10,613 bases of DNA, taken from positions 1 through 10,613 of the forward strand of contig JABFWJ010000322.1 of the NCBI GenBank assembly GCA_013362295.1, read 5' to 3'. This DNA is from Thermoleophilia bacterium. Lineage in GTDB: Bacteria > Actinomycetota > Thermoleophilia > Gaiellales > Gaiellaceae. Below are positions 5,447-10,613 of this stretch, piece by piece (position 1 is the first letter of the stretch; every line of letters begins with the position of its first letter). The position numbers were made by a program, and so were the translations under genes. Below the pieces are notes generated by a model. The model had not been told where the DNA came from. It searched no databases and saw only the letters and a program-made list of their open reading frames with translations.

Positions 5447-6853
5447 ATGGACGTCGACGTCGCCGTCCTGGGCGGAGGGCCCGGGGGCTACACCGCAGCG
5501 ATCCGCGCCGCCCAGCTGGGCGCGAAGGTCGCGTGCATCGAGAAGGAGCCCGAGCTCGGCGGCACCTGCCTACGCGTCGGGTGCATCCCGACGAAGGCAT
5601 GGGTGCAGACCGCGCACTTCCTGCACCAGGGAAACGAGACGTTCGCGAAGCTCGGCGTGAAGGTCGACGGCGCGACGCTCGACTTCGGCGCCGCGAACGA
5701 ATGGAAGGCGGGCGTCGTCAAGCAGATGACGCAGGGCGTCGCAGGCCTCTTCAAGGCGAACGGCGTCGAGTGGGTGAAGGGCGCCGGCGCGTTCAAGGAC
5801 GCGAACACGATCGCGGTCGAGGGCGGGGAGGACGTCAGCTTCAAGTCGGCGATCATCGCGACGGGCTCGTTCCCGCTGCGCCCGCCGATCCCCGGCCTCG
5901 AGTCGGACCTGTGCGTCGATTCGACCGGCCTGCTCGCGCAGACCGAGGTGCCGAAGCGCCTCGTGGTGCTCGGCGGCGGCATCATCGGCTGCGAGTTTGC
6001 GTCGATTTTCAACCGCTTCGGCTCCGAGGTCACGATCGTCGAGATGCTCGACACGCTGATCCCGCAGGAGGACGAGGACGCGGCCAAGGAGCTCGCCAAG
6101 GCATTCGGCAAGCGCGGGATCGCGCTCCACCTCGGCAAGCAGTGCACGAAGGTCGAGCAGAAGGGCAACTCGCTCACCGTGCACTTCGGTGAGGGCGAGA
6201 CCGTCGACTGCGACCTGATGCTCGTCTCGGTCGGCCGCGGACCGCTCGTCGAGGGCATCGGGCTCGAGGCCGCCGGCGTGCAGTTCGACAAGCGCAAGGG
6301 AGTCGAGGCGGACGACCACCGTCGTACGTCGGTGGAGCACATCTACGCGGTCGGCGACTGCGCCGGCTACTGGCAACTCGCGCACACCGCGTTTCGTGAG
6401 GGCGAGGTCGCCGCGGAGAACGCGCTCGGCCACGAGGCCGCGATCGTCGATCCCGCCGTGCCGCGCCCGATCTACACCGATCCGGAGATCGCGGCGGTCG
6501 GCCTCACCGAGGCGCAGGCGCGCGAGCGCTTCGGCGACGACGTCGCGGTCGGCACGTTCCCGTGGGTCGCGAACGCGCGTGCGGTGATGCAGGCGGAGAC
6601 GACCGGCTGGGTCAAGTCGATCCACGAGACGAAGTACGGCGAGCTGCTCGGTCTCGTCATGGTCGGCCCGCACGTCACCGACATGATCGAGTCCGGTGTC
6701 GTCGCCATCGACGCGGAGTCCACGGTCGAGACGGTCGCCGACGGCATGGCGCCGCACCCGACGCTGAGCGAGGCGATCAAGGAGGCAGGCCTCGCCGCGC
6801 TCGGCCGCGCGATCCACATCCCGAACCGGAAGAAGGCACCAGCGAAGGCCTAG
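5447..6853 (+). CDS. lpdA: Dihydrolipoamide dehydrogenase (E3)
   Basis: A 468-residue flavoprotein disulfide reductase of normal length, which reoxidises the dihydrolipoyl group of E2 and passes electrons through FAD to NAD+. The FAD loop GGGPGG is at 9-14. The redox disulfide is C41/C46 in GGTCLRVGCIPTK. The NAD-binding loop GGGIIG is at 176-181, a second FAD contact is AVGD at 301-304, and the catalytic pair is H437/E442 in HPTLSE. ATG 5447 is supported by GAGGAG at 5436-5441, 5 bases upstream, and by homology starting at residue 4. The open frame continues far upstream but makes no sense as protein. It could serve the complex whose E2 opens the window, although 4.3 kb of other genes intervene. 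Its TAG is the first codon of the hairpin at 6851-6947. Confidence 0.96.
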   Translation: MDVDVAVLGGGPGGYTAAIRAAQLGAKVACIEKEPELGGTCLRVGCIPTKAWVQTAHFLHQGNETFAKLGVKVDGATLDFGAANEWKAGVVKQMTQGVAGLFKANGVEWVKGAGAFKDANTIAVEGGEDVSFKSAIIATGSFPLRPPIPGLESDLCVDSTGLLAQTEVPKRLVVLGGGIIGCEFASIFNRFGSEVTIVEMLDTLIPQEDEDAAKELAKAFGKRGIALHLGKQCTKVEQKGNSLTVHFGEGETVDCDLMLVSVGRGPLVEGIGLEAAGVQFDKRKGVEADDHRRTSVEHIYAVGDCAGYWQLAHTAFREGEVAAENALGHEAAIVDPAVPRPIYTDPEIAAVGLTEAQARERFGDDVAVGTFPWVANARAVMQAETTGWVKSIHETKYGELLGLVMVGPHVTDMIESGVVAIDAESTVETVADGMAPHPTLSEAIKEAGLAALGRAIHIPNRKKAPAKA

Positions 6854-6947
6854 ATGATTGATTCCTGACTCGTGTGCTCGCGGGGAGGACATGCGGCCGC
6901 GTGCAGGACCCCAGCCGTGAGTGCTCCAGTCGGGAATCAGTCATCTA
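6851..6947 (+). terminator. Long hairpin spanning both convergent stop codons (bidirectional terminator or small inserted element)
   Basis: Arms 6851-6870 and 6928-6947 pair at all 20 positions on the plus strand, two of them G.T. The stem continues inward (6871-6883 with 6915-6927) with two mismatches and three more G.T pairs, and a small inner hairpin (6890-6894/6899-6903, loop GGCC) closes the middle. The outer bases are the TAG of lpdA and the TAG of the MFS gene. No T-run follows either end, so it is not a canonical intrinsic terminator. The ends are TA on both sides, which would also fit a TA-targeting miniature element. Confidence 0.6.
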
Positions 6948-8192
6948 CGCCGCGTGCGCGTGAGCCCGGGGCGTCTCGGGCTCATGCGTGTCCGTCACCT
7001 CGTGCACGCCGGGCACGAACGCGACGGCCAGGTTCGACAGGGCCACGACGAACGCCGCAGCGAGCAGCGTTGCGCCGTTCCCGAGCTCGCGCCCGATCAG
7101 CGGGAACGAGATGAAGCCGAGCGGCATGAAGACGAACGACACGAGGATGTCGTAGGAGCGCACGCGCGCGTAGACCGCCGCCGGGATCCCGCGCTGGAGC
7201 GTCGTCTCCCACCACGTGTTGCCGATCGTGATCGACGCCGAGGCCACGGTCCAGGCGGCGGCCATCGCGATCAGCGGGAGCGGGCGCGCGAGCGCGGCGA
7301 TCGGCACCGCGATCAGGACCGACGCCGCGAAGCAGGCGCTCACGGGATGGGGCGGACGGATCCGCCCGGAGGCGAGCGCGCCGGCGATCGCACCGATCCC
7401 GCCCCACGCCGACACGAACCCCCAGTCGCGCGCGCCGTGGAAATGGCGCATGAAGATCGGCGGCCCGAGCACCAGGAACGCGGCGAGGCAAAAGTTGGAG
7501 ATCGCGAAGCCGATGATCGATGCGCGCACCCACGCGCGCGACGCGACCTCGCGGAACCCGTCGCGCAGCTCGTGCAGGAAGTTGTTCGGCGCGGCGCGCG
7601 CGTGCGCGGGCAGCCTCAGCCGGAGCAGGAAGAACGCGCTGAGGACGAAGCTCGCCGAGTCGACGGCGAAGACCCACGCGGTTCCGGCGACGGCGATCAG
7701 CGCGCCGGAGGCGGCCGGCCCGACGACGTTGAGGGAGTTGCGCGAGAGCCCGAGCAGCGCGTTGGCGCGCTGCAGGTTCTCCGCGCTCACCGTCTGGGGG
7801 ACGAGCCCGTCCGAGGCGGGACCGAAGAACGCCGACGCCGCACCGAAGGCCGCTCCGGTGACGAAGAAGAGCGGCAGTGTCATGTTGTGTGAGAAGAGCA
7901 TTGCCGCGGTGAAGGCTTCGACGACGGCCCGGACGCCGTCGCAGGCGAGCATCACCGTGCGCCGGGGCAGCCGGTCGGCGACGACGCCGCCCACGAGCGT
8001 GAAGGCGACGCGCGCCAGCGTGAAGACGGCGAGCACGCTGCCGAGGGCGGTGGCCGAGTGGTTGACCGAGAGGACGGCGAACGCGAGCGCGACGGGGATG
8101 AGCGCGTCGCCGACCGCCGACGAGACGCGCCCGAGCCAGAGCAACCGAAACGGGCGCTCTGCGAGCGGCGCAACGGTGCCCGTGACTCCCAC
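6945..8192 (-). CDS. MFS transporter, probable multidrug or siderophore-type exporter (MFS_3/EntS-like)
   Basis: A 415-residue membrane protein with about 12 hydrophobic segments. The family motif A, GGVVADRLPRRTV, lies between helices 2 and 3 (68-80). The N-terminal pattern (AERPFRLLWLGRVSSAVGDALIPVALAF) is typical of the MFS_3/EntS-like group, whose members export siderophores, macrolides or other drugs with the proton gradient. GTG 8192 is the only good start before the first helix; the open frame continues upstream through the sigma gene as a shadow. The C-terminal 20 residues are polar, His/Ala-rich and cytosolic. It diverges from the sigma-factor gene with 54 bases between starts, so shared control is plausible, and it converges on lpdA. 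Substrate unknown. Confidence 0.92.
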   Translation of the reverse strand: MGVTGTVAPLAERPFRLLWLGRVSSAVGDALIPVALAFAVLSVNHSATALGSVLAVFTLARVAFTLVGGVVADRLPRRTVMLACDGVRAVVEAFTAAMLFSHNMTLPLFFVTGAAFGAASAFFGPASDGLVPQTVSAENLQRANALLGLSRNSLNVVGPAASGALIAVAGTAWVFAVDSASFVLSAFFLLRLRLPAHARAAPNNFLHELRDGFREVASRAWVRASIIGFAISNFCLAAFLVLGPPIFMRHFHGARDWGFVSAWGGIGAIAGALASGRIRPPHPVSACFAASVLIAVPIAALARPLPLIAMAAAWTVASASITIGNTWWETTLQRGIPAAVYARVRSYDILVSFVFMPLGFISFPLIGRELGNGATLLAAAFVVALSNLAVAFVPGVHEVTDTHEPETPRAHAHAA

Positions 8193-8200
8193 GGCCAGGG

Positions 8201-8206
8201 AGAGTA
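8201..8206 (-). promoter_or_regulatory. Candidate -10 box (TACTCT) for the MFS gene
   Basis: On the minus strand TACTCT lies 8 bases before GTG 8192, consistent with leaderless or near-leaderless transcription. No clear -35 was found in the 54-base divergent gap. Confidence 0.3.
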
Positions 8207-8246
8207 CCCGTATCTGTCTGAAGTTCTCTCTCGTTTTGAGCAGGAA

Positions 8247-9545
8247 GTGGTAGTTGCAACGGGGGACGTACGGCTGCTCAGGCTCCGGCGTCGGGACGCG
8301 GGCGCAGAGCTCGAGCGGCTCTATCGCGGGTACTCGGCCGAAGTACTCCGCTACGCCCTGCACGTGCTGCATTCCCGCTCCGACGCGGAGGACGTGACGC
8401 AGTCGGTCTTCGTGCGCGCGTTCCGGGCGATCGAGCGCGGAGAGCAGGTGCGCACGCCGCGCAACTGGCTGATCAAGATCGCGCACAACGAGGCCCGCCG
8501 GCTGCTCGCCTCGCGCAAGCTGCACGCGGAGCTGCCCGAGCACCTGGCCGCCGAGCCCGAGGAGCACGGCCGGGCGGAGGAGCTGCGGCGCGCGTTCGAC
8601 GCGCTGCCCGCGACGCAGCGGCACGCGCTCGTGCTGCGCGAGCTCGAGGGCCGGACCTACGCCGAAATCGCCGCGGCGCTCGAGCTGTCGGACTCCGCCG
8701 TCGAGACGCTGATTTTCCGGGCCCGCCGGTCCCTTCGCGAACAGCTCGAAGGCGCGCTGAACTGCGAGGAGTTTCCCGGGCTGCTGGAGGACCCGGCCGC
8801 CCGCGGCCGCGTCCGGGCTCACGCGCGCATCTGCCCCGCGTGCGCGACGCTCGAACGCCAGGCCCGCGGCCGCAAGGGCGCGCTCCGGCGGATCGCCTCG
8901 TCGCTCGGCCTGCCCTGGTGGGGCGCGAAGGTCGCCGCGGTTGTCCTCACGACCGCGACCGTGGCCGGCGTCGCCGTTGCGGTGCCGCGCGAGCCGGTCC
9001 AGCGCCACCCGACCGTGGTCCCGCGCACGGGAAGCAGCGTCGAGCAGGTCCGGGTCACGCGCACCCCTGGCCTCGCCGCGAACCCCGTCGCCAAGCCTCA
9101 AGCTCACCCAGTGGCCGTACCGCCGAGGAAGGGGCCGGGCAAGACGCAGAAGCGCGTGCCGGCCCCCCTTCCGGCGCCGCCCCGCGAGCGCGCCCCGGCC
9201 ACGCGTCCGCAGCTCACGGTCCTCCCGGGGCCCGAGCCGCCCGACCCCCCCGACCCCGCGCCTGACCCTGCGGAACCGCCGCCGGCCCCGGTCCCGCCGC
9301 CCACGAAGAGCGTGGCCGCCCCGCAGCCGGCCCCGACGCCGCCGCCGCTGCCCAAGGTCGAGACGCCGGCGCTTCCCGCAGTCCCTGTCGCAGTGCCGGA
9401 TCCGCCCCCGGTCGCCCTCCCGGCGGTCACCGTCCCGGCGCCCGAGGTGCCCCCGGTCACGCTCCCGGCTGTGACCGTCCCGACCCTGCCGGCGCCGCCT
9501 CCGGTGCCCCTCCCGGTGGCACCGCCAATTGTAAGCGCACCGTAA
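8247..9545 (+). CDS. ECF-type sigma factor fused to zinc-finger anti-sigma-like motif, membrane segment and Pro-rich tail
   Basis: 432 residues. Region 2 (about 20-90) has the AEDVTQSVFVRAFRAI -10-recognition helix and TPRNWLIKIAHNEARR. Region 4 (about 112-165) has ALPATQRHALVLRELEGRTYAEIAAAL and the recognition helix DSAVETLIFRARRSL. Next comes C173-x18-H192-x3-C196-x2-C199, the spacing style of zf-HC2/ZAS anti-sigma domains. Then one hydrophobic segment (229-247) and about 180 residues dominated by Pro, Val and Ala. Normally sigma and ZAS anti-sigma are separate proteins; here one chain could hold the sigma at the membrane until release, perhaps by proteolysis or redox change at the zinc site (inference). 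GTG 8247 is the only usable start near region 2; AGGA ends one base before it, which is too close for a normal ribosome site. Divergent from the exporter gene. Confidence 0.9.
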   Translation: MVVATGDVRLLRLRRRDAGAELERLYRGYSAEVLRYALHVLHSRSDAEDVTQSVFVRAFRAIERGEQVRTPRNWLIKIAHNEARRLLASRKLHAELPEHLAAEPEEHGRAEELRRAFDALPATQRHALVLRELEGRTYAEIAAALELSDSAVETLIFRARRSLREQLEGALNCEEFPGLLEDPAARGRVRAHARICPACATLERQARGRKGALRRIASSLGLPWWGAKVAAVVLTTATVAGVAVAVPREPVQRHPTVVPRTGSSVEQVRVTRTPGLAANPVAKPQAHPVAVPPRKGPGKTQKRVPAPLPAPPRERAPATRPQLTVLPGPEPPDPPDPAPDPAEPPPAPVPPPTKSVAAPQPAPTPPPLPKVETPALPAVPVAVPDPPPVALPAVTVPAPEVPPVTLPAVTVPTLPAPPPVPLPVAPPIVSAP

Positions 9546-9590
9546 AGTCGAAATCCCCGCGCAAGATTTCCGCGGGGAGGGAGTCTTTAC
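9542..9590 (+). other. Structured hairpin with purine-rich internal loop at the end of the sigma gene
   Basis: Outer stem 9542-9547/9585-9590 (6 bp), a symmetric 6x6 internal loop (9548-9553/9579-9584) in which facing bases are mostly G and A, inner stem 9554-9561/9571-9578 (8 bp) and a 9-base loop. The TAA of the sigma gene is part of the outer stem. There is no T-run, so it is not an ordinary terminator. The rest of the gap to 9654 is GC-rich, with one further 7-bp stem (9613-9619/9648-9654), and I see no gene in it. Confidence 0.55.
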
Positions 9591-9654
9591 AACTGGACGT
9601 GCCCTCGTCCCGCCGGGAGCCTCGCCCGCCCGCAGGTTCCCGGCACTCTCCCGG

Positions 9655-9702
9655 GGGCCCCGCTCTTGCCGCAGAGAGCGGGGCCCTCTTTTCTTTCCTG
9701 TT
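9655..9702 (+). terminator. Strong Rho-independent terminator
   Basis: A perfect 12-bp GC-rich stem (9655-9666/9675-9686) with an 8-base loop is followed by a T-rich tract (9687-9702, 10 of 16 T). It would end the sigma-factor transcript 110-160 bases after the stop codon. The T tract runs directly into the -10 box of the next gene. Confidence 0.92.
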
Positions 9703-9707
9703 AGGGT
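9702..9707 (+). promoter_or_regulatory. Candidate leaderless -10 box (TAGGGT) of the small membrane protein gene
   Basis: TAGGGT, then exactly 6 bases, then ATG 9714. The same box with the same 6-base spacing precedes the VOC gene on the minus strand at 10323-10318. It sits immediately after the terminator, where a new promoter is needed. Confidence 0.5.
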
Positions 9708-9713
9708 GGCCAC

Positions 9714-9935
9714 ATGGGCGTCTTCAACCGCAGGAACGCTGCAGTCGGCTGGGTGACGTGGATGGTCGGCAAGCGCGTCCTGAAGAAGAAGGCCAAGGAC
9801 GCCGTCCCCGCGATCGACACCGAGACGAAGAAGCCGAACAAGAGCGCGATCGCATTGCTGATCGCGAGCGCAGTCGGCGTCGCCACGTTCTGGAAGAAGC
9901 GCTCCGGCGACGGCGACATCACGCCGGACGTCTGA
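9714..9935 (+). CDS. Small basic single-pass membrane protein, unknown function
   Basis: 73 residues. The first part is basic (RVLKKKAKDA at 21-30), and a hydrophobic segment at 44-60 (SAIALLIASAVGVATFW) is flanked by lysines and followed by a short acidic end. The likely topology has a basic cytosolic N-terminal half and one membrane helix. I do not recognise a named family. That it is real is supported by a strong terminator directly before it, a TAGGGT box 6 bases before ATG, lysine-rich composition unlike random GC-rich frames, and good spacing from neighbours. Possible roles such as envelope or stress association are speculation. A solo REP hairpin starts 4 bases after its stop and would lie in its 3' transcript. 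Confidence 0.75.
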   Translation: MGVFNRRNAAVGWVTWMVGKRVLKKKAKDAVPAIDTETKKPNKSAIALLIASAVGVATFWKKRSGDGDITPDV

Positions 9936-9939
9936 GCCC

Positions 9940-9972
9940 CGAACCTGATTCGGCGCAGCCGAACCAGATTCG
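9940..9972 (-). repeat. Solo REP hairpin, long class (33 nt), copy C
   Basis: Identical over 33 bases to copy A2 (2368-2400), in the same orientation, with 5' flank AAGTGCT on the minus strand. It has no partner hairpin. It lies in the 52-base gap between the convergent ends of the small membrane protein gene and the VOC gene, a typical REP position. Confidence 0.93.
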
Positions 9973-9987
9973 AGCACTTCGCGCCGC

Positions 9988-10311
9988 CTACCCGCTCAAC
10001 CCGAACGGACTCCCCTCGGAGTCGCGGCAGATCGCCCAGCGCTCGCCGGGATGAACCACGCTGCCGCCGAGCGCAACGACGCGCTCGAGCGCGCGCGCCA
10101 GGTCGTCGACGCGGAAGTACGGCAGCGAGAAGCGATCACCAGGCCCACTCCCGCGCACGTGCAGCCCGAATGCAGTGCCGTCCGCGTGCGTCTGCAACCC
10201 CTGCCCCTCCGCGGGAGTGCGCTCGTCGAGCGAGACCGCGAGCAGCTCTTCCCAGAACCGCCGCGCGCGTGACAGGTCGTCCGCCGGAAACTCGATCAGC
10301 TCGAGCGACAC
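9988..10311 (-). CDS. VOC superfamily protein, single domain
   Basis: A 107-residue VOC module: LIEFPADDLSRARRFWEELL as the first strand and helix, LPYFRVDDLARALERV as the repeated half and GERWAICRDSEGSPFGL as the final strands. None of the usual metal-ligand positions carries His or Glu convincingly: the early one is Glu/Phe and the last strand has Gly-Leu. It may therefore be a binding protein or a degenerate member; the substrate is unknown. GTG 10311 begins the protein at the first strand and lies 6 bases after a TAGGGT box on the minus strand, which fixes this start well. The gene diverges from recQ, with 68 bases between, and converges on the small membrane protein gene across the solo REP. 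Confidence 0.9.
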   Translation of the reverse strand: MSLELIEFPADDLSRARRFWEELLAVSLDERTPAEGQGLQTHADGTAFGLHVRGSGPGDRFSLPYFRVDDLARALERVVALGGSVVHPGERWAICRDSEGSPFGLSG

Positions 10312-10317
10312 GACCCG

Positions 10318-10323
10318 ACCCTA
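10318..10323 (-). promoter_or_regulatory. Candidate leaderless -10 box (TAGGGT) of the VOC gene
   Basis: On the minus strand TAGGGT is followed by 6 bases and GTG 10311. Box and spacing are the same as at 9702-9707. Confidence 0.5.
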
Positions 10324-10366
10324 CTCGACCATCCGAACGACGGATGGCACGCCGCGCGCCGATCGG

Positions 10367-10372
10367 TACCGT
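10367..10372 (+). promoter_or_regulatory. Candidate leaderless -10 box (TACCGT) of recQ
   Basis: TACCGT fits TANNNT and ends 7 bases before ATG 10380. It lies within the 68-base divergent gap shared with the VOC promoter. Confidence 0.4.
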
Positions 10373-10379
10373 CGCCACG

Positions 10380-10592
10380 ATGACTGCCGCCGACCTCCTC
10401 GCCGACCGCTGCGGCTTCGCGTCGTTCCGCGACGGCCAGCAGCAAGTCGTGGAGGCGCTCCTCGCCGGCCGCTCCGCACTCGCCGTGTTCCCGACCGGCG
10501 GGGGCAAGAGCCTCTGCTACCAGCTGCCGGCCCTGCTGCTCGACGGCGTGACGGTTGTCGTCTCGCCGCTGATCGCGCTGATGAAGGACTAG
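10380..10592 (+). CDS. recQ: RecQ-family ATP-dependent DNA helicase, N-terminal fragment, interrupted at the window edge
   Basis: 70 residues of the first RecA-like domain: the Q-motif-like FASFRDGQQQVVEALLAGR, the Walker A motif PTGGGKSLCYQLP and motif Ia with SPLIALMKD. RecQ is a 3'-5' helicase acting in recombinational repair and fork maintenance. The family continues with Gln-Val-Asp directly after KD, but here a TAG follows at 10590. The remaining 21 bases give VDLLARQ in a different frame, which is what RecQ should read next, so a base has been lost and the Gln codon changed. Because this is the extreme end of the sequence, a contig-end error is as likely as a real pseudogene. ATG 10380 fits the family start and the -10 box. 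Confidence 0.88.
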   Translation: MTAADLLADRCGFASFRDGQQQVVEALLAGRSALAVFPTGGGKSLCYQLPALLLDGVTVVVSPLIALMKD

Positions 10593-10613
10593 TCGATCTG
10601 CTTGCACGCCAGG

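Noticed and set aside
4008..5600. 530-codon minus-strand open frame
   Set aside because: Arg/Ala-rich shadow of the reductase, dioxygenase and lpdA genes with no recognisable fold.
9591..9654. Known RNA such as SRP RNA, 6S RNA or a riboswitch
   Set aside because: I saw neither the SRP GGAAGGAAGCAGCC-type core nor a recognisable riboswitch aptamer; only short GC-rich stems.
8193..9977. Minus-strand open frame joined to the MFS gene, covering the whole sigma gene and the solo REP
   Set aside because: Only the part from GTG 8192 looks like protein; the rest is the shadow of the sigma gene, and its start happens to lie in the REP.
1..10613. tRNA, rRNA or tmRNA genes
   Set aside because: No stretch shows a T-loop GGTTCGA motif within a cloverleaf, or rRNA core sequence; the GGTTCG in the repeats belongs to the REP stems.

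Overview
This is a high-GC window, most likely chromosomal DNA from an actinobacterium. The GC-rich coding style, several GTG starts, overlapping start/stop junctions and TANNNT boxes placed about 6 bases before start codons (leaderless transcription) all fit; Thermoleophilia (Gaiellales/Solirubrobacterales) is a guess. Both ends cut genes: an E2 acyltransferase on the left and a RecQ helicase on the right. It may be a whole metagenomic contig.

Layout. 1-2322 (+): the 3' part of a 2-oxoacid dehydrogenase E2 gene, then tightly packed VOC, GNAT acetyltransferase and VOC genes. 2321-2967: a REP-associated tyrosine transposase (RAYT) gene on the minus strand, with a near-identical pair of REP-like hairpins on each side. 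2976-4477 (-): an alpha/beta hydrolase and a two-domain VOC dioxygenase overlapping by 4 bases, resembling the MhqD/MhqO quinone-detoxification pair. 4488-5375 (+): an NADPH:quinone reductase-like MDR protein, divergent from the pair with only 10 bp between start codons. 5447-6853 (+): dihydrolipoamide dehydrogenase (E3), which could serve the complex whose E2 opens the window. 6851-6947: a long hairpin holding both convergent stop codons. 6945-8192 (-): an MFS exporter. 8247-9545 (+): an ECF-type sigma factor fused to a zinc-finger anti-sigma-like motif, one membrane segment and a long proline-rich tail. 9542-9702: structured non-coding DNA ending in a strong intrinsic terminator. 9714-9935 (+): a small membrane protein. 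9940-9972: a solo REP hairpin. 9988-10311 (-): a VOC protein. 10380 to the end (+): the start of recQ, interrupted by a stop codon.

The most interesting content is the REP/RAYT system. Five intact hairpins fall into two size classes, share one conserved G.T pair at the same stem position and carry a related 5' heptamer. A sixth, decayed copy lies in frame inside the E2 linker, so the repeat seems to have entered a conserved metabolic gene and become protein sequence. The RAYT gene itself reads into its own 3' hairpins and takes its last ~27 residues from them. Second in interest is the single-chain, membrane-tethered sigma/anti-sigma protein. Third are two structured non-coding stretches, 6851-6947 and 9542-9590.
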